Shown here: positions 24,601-37,828 of the stretch, piece after piece
How positions within the stretch are numbered: the first letter of the stretch is position 1
How the letters are laid out: each line of letters starts with the position of its first letter
Assembly (NCBI GenBank): GCA_035578905.1
Contig: JAQJVL010000515.1
Coordinates: 124,001 to 188,000, forward strand
Length of the DNA stretch: 64,000 nucleotides
From: Stictocephala bisonia
Lineage: Eukaryota > Arthropoda > Insecta > Hemiptera > Membracidae
Reading direction: 5' to 3'
Made by a program: the position numbers and the translations under genes
The notes under the pieces: model-generated
What the model was told of the DNA's origin: nothing
Database searches by the model: none
What the model saw: only the letters and a program-made list of their open reading frames with translations

Positions 24601-27600
24601 ATATGTGGAGATAACAATAACCAACCGTTGACTTATCTGAATTAGCAGTTTATATGTGGAGATAACAATAATCAACTGTAGAGTTATCTGAATTAGCAGT
24701 TTATATGTGGAGATAACAATAATCAACCGTAGAGTTATCTGAATTAACAGTTTATATGTGGAGATAACAATAATCAACCGTAGAGTTATCTGAATTAACA
24801 GTTTATATGTGGAGATAACAATAACCAACATTAGAGTTATCTGAATTAAAAGTTTATATGTGGAGATAACAATAATCAACCGTAGAGCTATCTGAATTAG
24901 CAGTTTATATGTGGAGATAACAATAATCAACCGTAGAGTTATCTGAATTAACAGTTTATATGTGGAGATAACAATAATCAACTGTAGAGTTATCTGAATT
25001 AGCAGTTTATATGTGGAGATAACAATAATCAACTGTAGAGTTATCTGAATTAGCAGTTTATATGTGGAGATAACAATAACCAACCGTAGACTTATCTGAA
25101 TTAGCAGTTTATATGTGGAGATAACAATAATCAACTGTAGAGTTATCTGAATTAGCAGTTTATATGTGGAGATAACAATAATCAACCGTAGAGTTATCTG
25201 AATTAGCAGTTTATATGTGGAGATAACAATAATCAACCTGTAGAGTTATCTGAATTAGCAGTTTATATGTGGAGATAACAATAATCAACCTGTAGAGTTA
25301 TCTGAATTAGCAGTTTATATGTGGAGATAACAATAATCAACCGTAGAGTTATCTGAATTAACAGTTTATATGTGGAGATAACAATAATCAACCGTAGAGT
25401 TATCTGAATTAGCAGTTTATATGTGGAGATAACAATAATCAACTGTAGAGTTATCTGAATTAGCAGTTTATATGTGGAGATAACAATAATCAACCGTAGA
25501 GTTATCTGAATTAGCAGTTTATATGTGGAGATAACAATAATCAACCGTAGAGTTATCTGAATTAGCAGTTTATATGTGGAGATAACAATAATCAACCTGT
25601 AGAGTTATCTGAATTAGCAGTTTATATGTGGAGATAACAATAATCAACCGTAGAGTTATCTGAATTAACAGTTTATATGTGGAGATAACAATAATCAACC
25701 GTAGAGTTATCTGAATTAACAGTTTATATGTGGAGATAACAATAATCAACCGTAGAGTTATCTGAATTAACAGTTTATATGTGGAGATAACAATAACCAA
25801 CATTAGAGTTATCTGAATTAAAAGTTTATATGTGGAGATAACAATAATCAACTGTAGAGTTATCTGAATTAGCAGTTTATATGTGGAGATAACAATAATC
25901 AACTGTAGAGTTATCTGAATTAGCAGTTTATATGTGGAGATAACAATAATCAACTGTAGAGTTATCTGAATTAACAGTTTATATGTGGAGATAACAATAA
26001 TCAACTGTAGAGTTATCTGAATTAGCAGTTTATATGTGGAGATAACAATAACCAACCGTAGACTTATCTGAATTAGCAGTTTATATGTGGAGATAACAAT
26101 AATCAACTGTAGAGTTATCTGAATTAGCAGTTTATATGTGGAGATAACAATAATCAACCGTAGAGTTATCTGAATTAACAGGTTATATGTGGAGATAACA
26201 ATAATCAACCGTAGAGTTATCTGAATTAGCAGTTTATATGTGGAGATAACAATAATCAACCGTAGAGTTTTCTGAATTAGCAGTTTATATGTGGAGATAA
26301 CAATAATCAACCGTAGAGTTATCTGAATTAGCAGTTTATATGTGGAGATAACAATAATCAACAGTAGAGTTTTCTGAATTAACAGTTTATATGTGGAGAT
26401 AACAACAACCAACCGTAGAGTTATCTGAATTAACAGTTCATAGGTGGAGATAACAATAACCAACATTAGAGTTATCTGAATTAAAAGTTTATATGTGGAG
26501 ATAACAATAATCAACCGTAGAGTTATCTGAATTAGCAGTTTATATGTGGAGATAACAATAATCAACCGTAGAGTTATCTGAATTAGCAGTTTATATGTGG
26601 AGATAACAATAATCAACCGTAGAGTTATCTGAATTAGCAGTTTATATGTGGAGATAACAATAATCAACCGTAGAGTTATCTGAATTAGCAGTTTATATGT
26701 GGAGATAACAATAACCAACATTAGAGTTATCTGAATTAAAAGTTTATATGTGGAGATAACAATAATTAACCGTAGAGTTATCTGAATTAGCAGTTTATAT
26801 GTGGAGATAACTATAATCAACCGTAGAGTTATCTGAATTAGCAGTTTATATGTGGAGATAACAATAATCAACCGTAGAGTTATCTGAATTAGCAGTTTAT
26901 ATGTGGAGATAACAATAATCAACAGTAGAGTTTTCTGAATTAACAGTTTATATGTGGAGATAACAACAACCAACCGTAGAGTTATCTGAATTAACAGTTC
27001 ATAGGTGGAGATAACAATAACCAACATTAGAGTTATCTGAATTAAAAGTTTATATGTGGAGATAACAATAATCAACCGTAGAGTTATCTGAATTAGCAGT
27101 TTATATGTGGAGATAACAATAATCAACCGTAGAGTTATCTGAATTAGCAGTTTATATGTGGAGATAACAATAATCAACCGTAGAGTTATCTGAATTAGCA
27201 GTTTATATGTGGAGATAACAATAATCAACCGTAGAGTTATCTGAATTAGCAGTTTATATGTGGAGATAACAATAACCAACATTAGAGTTATCTGAATTAA
27301 AAGTTTATATGTGGAGATAACAATAATTAACCGTAGAGTTATCTGAATTAGCAGTTTATATGTGGAGATAACTATAATCAACCGTAGAGTTATCTGAATT
27401 AGCAGTTTATATGTGGAGATAACAATAATCAACCGTAGAGTTATCTGAATTAGCAGTTTATATGTGGAGATATCAATCTTAAAATTATGTGATTTAACAG
27501 TTAATAGGTGGAGTTAACAATTACCAACCGTAGAGTTATCTGAATTAACAGTTTATATGTGGAGATAACAATAACCAACCGTATAGTTATCTGAATTAAC

Positions 27601-28017
27601 AGTTCATATGTGGAGTTAATAATAACCAACCGTAGAGTTATCTGAATTAACAGTTTATATGTGGAGTTAACAATAATCAACCATAGAGTTATCTGAATTA
27701 ACAGTTATCTGATGTGGAGTTAACAATAATAAACCTTAAAATTATCTGAATTAACAGTTTATATGTGGAGATAACAATAACCAACCGTAGAGTTATCTGA
27801 ATTAACAGTTAATAGGTGGAGTTAACAATAACCAACCGTAGAGTTATCTGAATTAACAGTTTATATGTGGAGTTAACAATTATCAACCGTAGAGTTATCT
27901 GAATTAACATTTTATATGTGGAGTTACAATAATCAACCTTAAAATTATCTGAATTAACAGTTCATAGGTGGAGATAACAATAATCAACCTTACAATTATC
28001 TGAATTAACAGTTTATA
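21690..28017. repeat. 51-bp satellite array, about 124 units
   Basis: The unit contains GAGTTATCTGAATTAGCAGT, then TTATATGTGGAGATAACAAT and a short AATCAACCGTA block. The central units are nearly identical. The first about 300 bp and last about 500 bp are clearly diverged, as expected when unequal exchange homogenises the middle. Variants include CCTGTAGAG (52-bp units) and shortened CCCTATGTTAACAGTTCATA units near 22273, 22671, 22914, 23000 and 23151. A block of eleven units (561 bp) is duplicated: marker variants at 26360 and 26764 recur at 26921 and 27325. Each unit holds two inverted WGATAR words (TTATCT and AGATAA). Because 51 is 17 codons, the - strand stays open for up to 620 codons; this is an artefact. 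Confidence 0.97.
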
Positions 28018-29844
28018 AGAAATGAATTATATAATTTTGTATGGAATTCTGTACAGGTAAAATCTGCAGATAATATGATGATATTTCAGTTTTATGTATA
28101 TATTTTAGTTTTATACAGGCTAGTCTGAGGTAGCTTGGTTTTGTTACATAAAATTCTATGTTTGTATAGAACATTAAAAATGTTTGTACACATTCCAAAT
28201 TGGAGTTTTTAATGATTTGTTCTTATTTTGCTTTAATAAATAAACCATCCATTAACATTCTTCAGTACGGAAGTCTTATGAGGGGGGCTAAACTTACTTA
28301 TAATAAACCTGAAACTGTTATGTTGGCAGTTTTGATCTAAAGAATTCTTAAGTGACTTCAGAGCGATATGTTTGAACTGATTTACCCCATTAATAATTTA
28401 ATCATTTTGAAGAACATTGCTAATACTGAGTTTCAGTTTACACCCCGATTGCAGAAAAGTTAACACAATTTAAGTATTATTTGTAGTAAAAATTATTTTC
28501 GTGGAGAGGGAAAGAAGCATTTTGGCCTTCCTTTATATGTGTATTTTGAAAGATTTTTTTTCAGTAAATGTCTTTCATCAAACAATTCAGAAAACTTCAT
28601 AGTCAACAGAAGTCCTTAACAATTTAAGAAGAAATATTCGCAAATTTATTACAAGTCATGCTTTCTTTCTGTATATGGATGAAGTACGATTCCATCCATT
28701 GATAACTCCTATATATGTAATTGTTTTGTTTTAAACGTGATATTTTAATGAAATGTATATATTTAAATTGTGCTGTAATAGCTTCTGAGGTTTAAAATAT
28801 ATGCTATTATTCAAGAAGTTGTGAGGTTTAAGTAAAATTTAAGCTTTTAACTTCACCATGAAAAGTTCAACTAAAATATCAAAAAAGGTTTCAAAAGATC
28901 AGAGATATAACAAAAAAAAAATCAAGTTAGTATCTTTTTAAGTCTGTCATCTGTTACTTCCAAAGGAGCAAAATAATGTTTAAAATTTCAATGGTAATTT
29001 TCAAAAATTTGATATACCATTATTTTTTTTCACAATCCAGAATATATCTTACTTTATTGTTAGGTCCATGATTTCAGGGCATATAACTGATTTGCACAAT
29101 TAAACATGAATGCATTAAAATAATGTTAAAAATGCCTATTAGTTGATTTAAAGTTTTATAGGATCATTAGAAATAATGTCTAGCTGTATGTAGAAGGAAC
29201 AACATTTGAAATAATACATAGTTTATTAAACAATTAAAAATCGACTAAACAAAGAGAAAAATTCCAAAGCTATGCAATAAATATTTAAACCCGTAATGTT
29301 CACTAAATATTATAAAGTGATAATTGTTTTTAGAATCTCTCAAACCTTTCTTATCATAAATCCCGTATTTATTTCCATAAAATTGTTTTTCAGGCAGAAG
29401 TATCTTTCAACTTTGAAATATATCTTTTCCATCTTTCAATAAACTAAGTTTTGTTTTCTGGCACTTCAGAGATTAGTTATTTTTTATGTTATCACGCACC
29501 TCTCAGTGCTTTAGTTCGTTATCATTGAATACTTGGTTGGCTTTTAAATCAACAATTCAATACTTTAAACATGGATATCTCGTGTAGAACAGTATTTTTG
29601 ATTTTCATTTTGATCACTCACGTTATGAAACCCATGTGCAACTTTCAATGTCAATCATAACTGTTATTCATAACCATGCTACATGATTAGAAAATACATT
29701 TTCTACTTACAACCTAGTACAAAGTCACTTTGTTATATACCACATATTACAAGATCTTGTTCGTAATTTCAGTTTGAGTGATACCTACTGCTTTATGATA
29801 TTATTGCACTAGGTCATTAAATTATCTCTTGAAACTGTTGTGTA
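28018..29844. other. AT-rich non-coding stretch
   Basis: No gene or clear element found. Confidence 0.4.
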
Positions 29845-30315
29845 CCAATACACGCACGGTGGTGATTATGCACTTCCTCGCCCATACACGTTCTTTATAC
29901 ACATGTTAATGAAAATTCCCCAACCCATTCTTTCATGTACGGTAGTGATAGTCCACCCAAACACCCATACTCCTAAGACAGTAATGGCCTACTCACCCAT
30001 ACACGTGTATAAGTGTATTAGTGATGACCCACCAACCCACTCATACACTTACGTTGGTGACGACCTATCCACCCATTCATACACATACGGTAGTTATTAC
30101 CCTCCCATCCACCTTTACCCGCACCTTCATTATTTTAATTGTATGGATATATAGTCCACCCGTCCACGTAAGGTGGAGATAATCCACCCAACAATCCATT
30201 CACTATGACAGTTTTGACCCACCGGCCTACCCCTACACGTACATTAGTGATGAACCATATTACAGCCCACTAATACGGGTAAGGTGATGATGACCCATCC
30301 ACCCACCATCCACTT
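29845..30315 (-). repeat. Diverged 36-bp minisatellite, reverse orientation
   Basis: The top strand repeats CACCCATACACGTAC-like units with CCACCCA runs, the complement of the family at 7281-8235. Divergence is high and unit length irregular. It abuts the 3' tail of a SINE at 30330. Confidence 0.8.
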
Positions 30316-30329
30316 ACGATAAATTATTC

Positions 30330-30785
30330 ATTCATTCATCTCTAAGACGCCGATCGTAGAGATATGAGCGAATATGAGGAGTGAATGAGTGTGATTGTAC
30401 ATGAACGAGTGTAGTCATTGTTACTATCTGAGTTCGACTTAGAAACAGAAAGGACTATTTATTAATAGCCCAATAGCCATGGAAACTATGGGACCTACAG
30501 CTTTACGTGGAATCCGAACCACGTAGTGTTGGTCTGATTTTCAGCTAACTGACAAGTCTGACAAACTGTTCTCTGCCCTATACAACATCCGAACCTTGAC
30601 TACCATTCAATATGGACACTCCAAACTTCTCTAGTAGTGTATACGTTGATGACAACCATTGAGCGAACGCCGTGTCGGTATTAAGAGAACCGAGCATGGA
30701 ACCTATCGCCTACAATCTCCCAAACACTTTGTCCCCAAGTAGCTGGGCTACAGCACTGCGCCACCAGTGTCGACTATATTATATA
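30330..30785 (-). mobile_element. Full-length tRNA-derived SINE, about 455 bp
   Basis: Read on the - strand, the head has an A box TGGCGCAGTGC and, about 55 bases on, a B-box-like AGGTTCCATGCTC. The body contains CTACGTGGTTCGGATTCC within a T-arm-like stem (ACGTGG..CCACGT), then TTTCCATGGCTATTGGGC. The 3' tail reads AGTAACAATGACTACACTCG, later CGATCGGCGTCTTAG, and ends in a GAAT-type simple repeat. The same tail occurs at 47845, 49990 and 54705, and the same head at 13540. This identifies a retroposon family; mobilisation would depend on a LINE. Confidence 0.8.
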
Positions 30786-31389
30786 GTTATATTATATGCA
30801 ATATATGTTTGTTACAAACCAAAGTTCACTATTGATTATGATTTAACGTTTACTAGGTCAAAATATTTGAATATTTATTACCACATTAATATCCAATACT
30901 GATTAGCTAAATATCTTAAGGTGATTACTGCTCTTATAAAATACCCTTTTAAATAGAAACTTGTATTTATTAACTTTGATAAAATAATATGTTAAACATT
31001 TTCGTAATATTTCAGGTACTTATTCAGTATTTCCTCTTTGAGTACTGTATTAAGAGATTTTTAATTGTAAATAATTTTAAAAAATTCACATATATTCCAA
31101 TAAAATATTTTAAACTGTGAGGCCTTTTGCCTATAATGTAGGCATCTTCAGACATAAACAATATTCTAATTTCAAAACATTTGTTTACAAAATATAATAA
31201 TGTAAATATTTTGAACATATGGTGGATTAAAAAAAATTATTAAATTTAAAGTATGTATATATATAAATATGAATACATAATAATTTTCAGTTAAATTATA
31301 CTATATAAACGGAGAATTTTGAATGGGATAAGGTTCATTATGTACAAAATTTGTTCATATAGAATGTTTCCGACGCATCTAATAATCGA
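30786..31389. other. AT-rich non-coding stretch
   Basis: Nothing recognisable. Confidence 0.4.
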
Positions 31390-31645
31390 TTTTTGTTAAC
31401 TTGTTTTAGAACGTCAGATGTTGAAAAGTGATGTCCTATTTATAATGCATGTTTGGGCATTGCTGATTTTTCACATTGTCTATACTTAAAATTTGCTGTG
31501 TGTTCTTTGAATCTTGTTTTAATTTTTCTTTTTGTTCGGCCAATATACACTTTATCACAATTAATTTTATATATTCCAGATTTATCTTCTGAATTTATTT
31601 TTGATTTTGGGTTTTCCAATAGGTTTTTTTATTTCATGACTTGTT
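31390..31645 (-). pseudogene. Penelope-like GIY-YIG endonuclease fragment
   Basis: On the - strand the translation reads CDKVYIGRTKRKIKTRFKEH, then KSAMPKHALYIGHHF, which matches the second half of a GIY-YIG domain in Penelope-like elements (YIG, R, EH and HA..IGH blocks). The stretch continues less clearly toward 32250. It is a different, more decayed copy than the one at 15650-17195, with no intact RT. Confidence 0.7.
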
Positions 31646-31748
31646 CTGAACTATAAAATTATATTAGGTTTTTCTTTTTTTTTCTCAGAATAGTCATTGT
31701 AACAAATGGATTTCCAAATAGATTTTACTTTCGGATCAATTGGTGTTA

Positions 31749-31871
31749 GAGTTGTTCTTTTATTTTTATTCATCGATATTGTCTTCTTTTAAATTATACT
31801 GTCAATTAATTTAGTTGTTCTTTTATTTTTATTCATCGATATTGTCTTCTTTTAAATTATACTGTCAATTG
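31749..31871. repeat. 63-bp tandem duplication
   Basis: The segment starting GTTGTTCTTTTATTTTTATT at 31751 recurs at 31814 with almost no change. Confidence 0.9.
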
Positions 31872-34396
31872 ATTTAGTTGGGTATTCATTGAATTGAGCA
31901 ATTTATTTTATCTTTAAAACTTCTTTTTGATAATTCAGTAACTGAAAATAGCTTTTGCACTAACATTAAGAAATGGGTTAGAACACTTACACTGTTTATG
32001 TAAATCAATAAAGTATTTCCTAATTTAACCTCAAATTTATTAATATTTTTTTCATTTTTATTATGCCTGGGACGTGATAAATATTTTGGTCCTATTTTTG
32101 TGTGTGTTAAGATTTAAATTCTGATGTGTAGGTGTGATATGAATTATAGTATTTTGTAATTTAGTAAAATAATAGTTCAACGTTTGTAGTTTTACTGCAT
32201 CCCTTTCTACTAAACCCTTGTCAAAAGATAAGAAATAAAGTAACTAACGCTACTTTTAAAGGTCTGAGTGGTTTGAAACAGACTCAAATGTGAGAACTGT
32301 AAAAGTTGTGTCATAAAACTGAAGGGTACAGTTCCAATATACACTAAACATTTATTCGCGAAGAGCTATCTTTTTGAAGTGCTCTTTTTTATGGTTATTT
32401 AGTTTTAACTTCCGATACTTCACCTTAGTCTCTAGATATATGATTATCTTTCCCGTCAGAATCAGATAATCTCACTTAATCCCCATTTACATTCAGTCCT
32501 TTCCCTTCCATATACAGATTGTTCTCTTTTGGAGGAATTTTAGTTTGTGTATGCTTATAACAAAACTAAAATATGCCGTTAGCTAAAATTTGTAGAATGT
32601 TAGATAATACTATAAAGAAAAAGTCAAATTATTAAAATGTTGTTACAAATAAGTAAAAACAATACCTATGTCAATATTCGTTTAGACATTTAAAAAATAT
32701 GATTTTAATTTTCAACATTATACTTTAAATATATAAATATACACCTGTAAACAGTTTATAACGTATTTTAACACTAAAAGTGTTGGTTGAGAATGTATTA
32801 TTGAAAAAAATATTTATCTTTTTCAATAATAAATTTCATAATTTTGAAAAAGAAATAAATACATTTACGGGATAAAAACTAGTAGATATAATTTTAGGCT
32901 TACGTCCAATACCTTTACTCATTCTTACGATGCCAATTTTGAGATTTATGTTTCATATTGATACAAATTTGCCTCATTTGATCCTATACATTCCTAATTT
33001 TATGTATTATAGAATGCTTTTCTTCTGTGATAAAATAAGTTTATTCAACTAAATTTCCGTCAAACTACTTTTAATATTCACACTTGGGAATTACAGTAAA
33101 TCCATTCTCGAGTTATAGTGAACAACTGATTTTAAAACAGTTTGGAACTGTTTCCATTAAATTTTCAGGTCATTATACAAAAAAAGTTCGTAAATAGTTA
33201 GTAATTTATATATTTTTATATATTTAATTAGATTTTGTGAACAAAATCTTATTTTTATGTATTTTTAAACCAAAAAATATATATTTTTTAAATGCGTATG
33301 AATTAGATGTTTTAATGATCATTTGTATTTTCATAAAATCGAATTTTGAGCAGAAAATATTTTACATCTTACCTAAGCTTATCTCACTGAAAGTTTATTT
33401 TTGCGTATGATAATTTGCATCCAAAGGACGGTCAGACAGAGATATTACTGTAGGGCTATAAGACTGCAGTAGGAAAGGTGAATTATAAATAATTGTATTA
33501 AACATGTTGTGGAACTTCATGGGAAGACGTTTACAAAGACAGAATAGTTATATGGAAAAAAAGAAGACAATAGAAGACATTATTTTGTATCCTAATTATA
33601 TATTGAAACACAGAGATACGTTCAATAACCAATACTGTTTAAAATACATAATAACGGTTCCATTTTATAACATTTTCATATTTAAGGAAATGTTATCACA
33701 TGGAATTTTTTAGTTAAAATATAAGTAGAGAAAATTATTATCATTCGAATGTTTATTGCTTACCGAAACATTTACTCACTGATAAGGATTTCCCATTTCA
33801 CTGTTGCACCATAACTTTTGTAAGAGTAGGCCACTTAACACGGATTATTAACATGGTTACAATACTTACATTGTTATTGTGTGACATATATAAACAAGCT
33901 ATAAATAGTTTGACATTTTTGTTATATTCTTGTTATCAATATTACAATTAAATTATTCTATTTTGATGTAGTAGTTTTGTCATAAAATTAAAGAAGTACG
34001 TTAGTTTAAAAACATTCATTTCTTGAATTCCGATCTCTAATTTTATAAGACATCATAGATCATTTTTGTAAAAGAAGCTTATTGATGCATTATACATACA
34101 ACAAGAAACAAATCATCTCTACACTAAAATATAAGTGAATTTCGAAAAAGGTCCGTAAGTGAATCCAAATGGAGATACTCGGCAAACAAACACAAGCTGG
34201 GAATAAAGATATTCAATGTTTTATTCAAGAGATCTCATGCATTACTTTCCTTTCGAACAGCAAATACGACAACAATAGTGAATACACTTGGGTATAATAG
34301 TGTGTAACTTATGAATTGTTCAGTATTTACTACGGAGAGATTTAAATATAATATTAATAATGCTACGATATCCATATAAACTTAAATAACACACTA

Positions 34397-34401
<5 letters not shown>
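31872..34401. other. AT-rich non-coding stretch
   Basis: The first about 400 bp may be decayed Penelope-like sequence. Nothing else was recognised. Confidence 0.4.

Positions 34402-34456
<55 letters not shown>
34402..34456. repeat. (TA)n microsatellite
   Basis: Uninterrupted TA dinucleotides for about 55 bases. Confidence 0.98.
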
Positions 34457-34458
<2 letters not shown>

Positions 34459-35860
34459 GCCCTTTGTTTATAAAAATAAGATCAAAATATTTGCATCTAA
34501 TGTATATTTAGTCTTATTTTTGATATATTTTGTTTAGTATTATCAAAACAAACGTATATAACTGAATTTATACCTAGTTCAGGGACTTATCTACACCCCT
34601 AAATGTCTATTATGGCCCCCAACAGTTTTTACTAAACTTCTTTTTACATTATAACAAGGTAAACCACTCTTCAAGTAACGATCTTGTGTATATTTTATAA
34701 TGTTTTCCCAAAATGCTGTCTTTTTGTTTTGTGTTAACAAGACTTGACTTATTAATAATGAGATTTCCAATTTCCTAAAGCATTCGATTTGATAACAGTC
34801 TTGGGTATGACGAGTCAGTGTTGAGTATATTTAGGTATTCTACCACTTTAGTTTCTAAGCAAATTATTTTTTTTTTTTTAGAAAGCTGAAAACCAGACTT
34901 GATGCGATTATGAAGATAATAAACATTCAGAGTTAATCAAAACTGACTCCTATATTTTTAGACGAGAGTTAAAAAGTGTCCTACAAATTTCAGTGATTAG
35001 AGATCCCTAAAATTAACATTTTATTACGATCCAATCTTAACATACAAACATGAGTGAGCATTAAAGTTTCTAGTTTGCGAAACGTTAATAACTTAAAAAA
35101 AACAACAATATCTTAACTCTTGTTGAGCACTTTAAAATTATATTTTATAAATAATGTTGTAATATTATATAAATAATGGTGAGCCAGAAAGATAAATAGA
35201 AACTTGTAAGTAGATTATTTTAACATTAAATAAATTTTTTAATTTATTAATTATTTTTGTTTTAAGAAAGGCTCACATGGTACAAAAATTATCTACAGTT
35301 ACTTTCTTGATTTTGATTTTGATTTCTTAATATTATAAGGAGAATGTTTTTTAAGAATTAAATTATTGTATATAATTTTAGTACAAATTGTTTCTATGTT
35401 TTTAAAATCCCAATGGTATGAAACTTTTAAATTCAGAAGGAACGTTTACCTTAAATGTACAAGTTCAGGGTGTGCAACTTATTTACTATATCAACTTTTA
35501 AGTTAAATTATAAGTTTTATTTATATGACGTCATGTTTTAAGTAAATGTTAATGTGGCATATTCCATGGATTCCACTGTTTGAGTAAACATTGTTAAGGT
35601 AACAGAGAAAGGAAAATCGTGAACAACATTATTATAATGCTATTAACTAGTTTGTTTGTTGTTTAATTACGTTTGAAAGTGCGTGTGTTTGAATTAGGAA
35701 TGTTTCTTGAGTGAGAAACGTCAAAAGCATAGAGCTGATCAGGTTTAAGTTGGTTATTGAGTTTCATTGCGTTATCCGCACAGACGTTGTACTACGCTAA
35801 CCTTGTCTGGAGTTTGGATCTTGAACGACAGAAGTTATGCAAACATTTCTAACGTGAGCT
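34457..35860. other. AT-rich non-coding stretch
   Basis: No gene supported. Confidence 0.4.
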
Positions 35861-36662
35861 GGAAACGTTTCATTAGCAGTTATACAAGTGTCTGAGAGAA
35901 CTGATGTGGAAGCGTGGATTGTAATAACGTTGCCACCAACAGAAACGTTTCATTAGCAGTTATACAAGTGTCTGAGAGAACTGATGTGGAAGGGTGGATT
36001 GTAATAACGTTGCCACCAACAGAAACGTTTCATTAGCAGTTATACAAGTGTCTGAGAGAACTGATGTGGAAGGGTGGATTGTAATAACGTTGCCATCAAC
36101 AAAAACGTTTCATTAGCAGTTATACAAGTGTCTGAGAGAAATGATGTGGAAGGGTGGATTGTAATAACGTTGCCACCAACAGAAACGTTTCATTAGCAGT
36201 TATACAAGTGTCTGAGAGAACTGATGTGGAAGGGTGGATTGTAATAATGTTGCCATCAACAGAAACGTTTCATTAGCAGTTATACAAGTGTCTGAGAGAA
36301 CTGATGTGGAAGGGTGGATTGTAATAACGTTGCCACCAACAGAAACGTTTCATTAGCAGTTATACAAGTGTCTGAGAGAAATGATGTGGAAGGGTGGATT
36401 GTAATAACGTTGCCACCAACAGAAACGTTTCATTAGCAGTTATACAAGTGTCTGAGAGAACTGATGTGGAAGGGTGGATTGTAATAACGTTGCCATCAAC
36501 AGAAACGTTTCATTAGCAGTTATACAAGTGTCTGAGAGAACTGATGTGGAAGGGTGGATTGTAATAACGTTGCCACCAACAGAAACGTTTCATTAGCAGT
36601 TATACATGTGTCTGAGAGAACTGATGTGGAAGGGTGGATTGTAATAACGTTGCCATCAACAG
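35861..36662. repeat. 80-bp tandem array, exactly ten copies
   Basis: Units begin AGAAACGTTTCATTAGCAGT and end CGTTGCCACCAAC or CGTTGCCATCAAC. Units keep a strict 80-base register and differ at only a few positions (the CCACC/CCATC switch; CTGATG/ATGATG in copies four and seven; one CATGTG). High identity implies recent expansion. AACGTT is a six-base palindrome in every unit. Confidence 0.97.
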
Positions 36663-37740
36663 AAAAACGTAAATGATCAAAATATTTATTTACCTTCGTT
36701 ATGTAGAATGTATATAAATATTAACAGTCTAGATGTGCTTTTTTTATCTAGTTTCATTTTAGTTATTTTCTTTTCTTATCCTCATCTCCTTACCCCTACC
36801 GTTTTTAAGTTCTCGGGGTTTTTGAGAAACTAATTTTGAGATATTCTAAATGTTTATATCATTCCTGATTTATACTCGTATAATTAATAAATTGAACATA
36901 GTCAATTTATTAATTAACATAGTCAACATAGACAAAACTGAAGACATATCGGCATATATGTGCTTTTATTTTGGAAAATAGGTTTTTTGTCTTTCAACAT
37001 TCAAAATATAAAAGAAGATAACATTCATTTAATTTCTATAAGATAACACTGAAATTACATTTCCCAAAATCTTATTTAAAATGGCTTCATACGTAAGAAA
37101 GTTAATTTAATATAAATAGTTATTACTATTTCCTTTTTATTTTGACATTATAATTCTAAAGCGTCATACTTTATAATTATTTAATAATTAGCTCATTTTG
37201 TGTATTAGCAACCCCAAAGTAGCATGTAGTATGAGGTGATTATACAAATAATTAATAACACAGATGTTTGTCCTACTTAAAGATATAGCGTAAAAAGAAT
37301 TAGTTTTTGTATTATTATTATTAACATTTTTAGTCAAATTTGTTAATAATTAGTCAAGTGCATAGCCCATAGTAAATTATTTAAAAATTTAATAAAACTG
37401 TAAAAACTACTTACAGGTGAAAAGTATACTTTGTATTATTCAGTTTTGTTTTGGCAAAGTAATTTTTTTTACTTGAACATTGCATCCGCTCAATGTTTGT
37501 CATCACGGGCGCACTAGTAAAGAAGATTGGAGTGTAGTTTAGGTGATGGCCAGTCCTAAGGTCTTGTCCAGACGTCTGAAATGAGTTTTAAACTTGTTGC
37601 CATAGCCTATAAGCATGAAAATACATTTTTTATTGAGGCCTAGTTCATTTTTAACCTTAATCTTCCATTTACCGTCAACTATTGATCTGTGCGAAGAACT
37701 TGTTTAGACTGAGTAAGGGGGCCAACCAGTATAAGTAGAA
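36663..37740. other. AT-rich non-coding stretch
   Basis: No exon or element recognised. Confidence 0.4.
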
Positions 37741-37828
37741 TAATACTAATAAAAACTTCAAGTTAAAGTCAGGATTCGAACCTGCACTATCTTACTTAAT
37801 ATAACTTTAGTCAAAGGTTACAAGTTCT

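Noticed and set aside
21641..27432. Long - strand open frames (up to 620 codons) with a 17-residue hydrophobic repeat
   Set aside because: They exist only because the satellite unit is 51 bp (17 codons) with no stop in that frame. They restart whenever a 52-bp or shortened unit occurs. No splice signals, start context or domain support a protein.
35861..36662. Common origin of the 80-bp and 51-bp repeats because both contain ATTAGCAGTT
   Set aside because: Only about ten bases agree and the rest of the units do not align; the match is likely chance.
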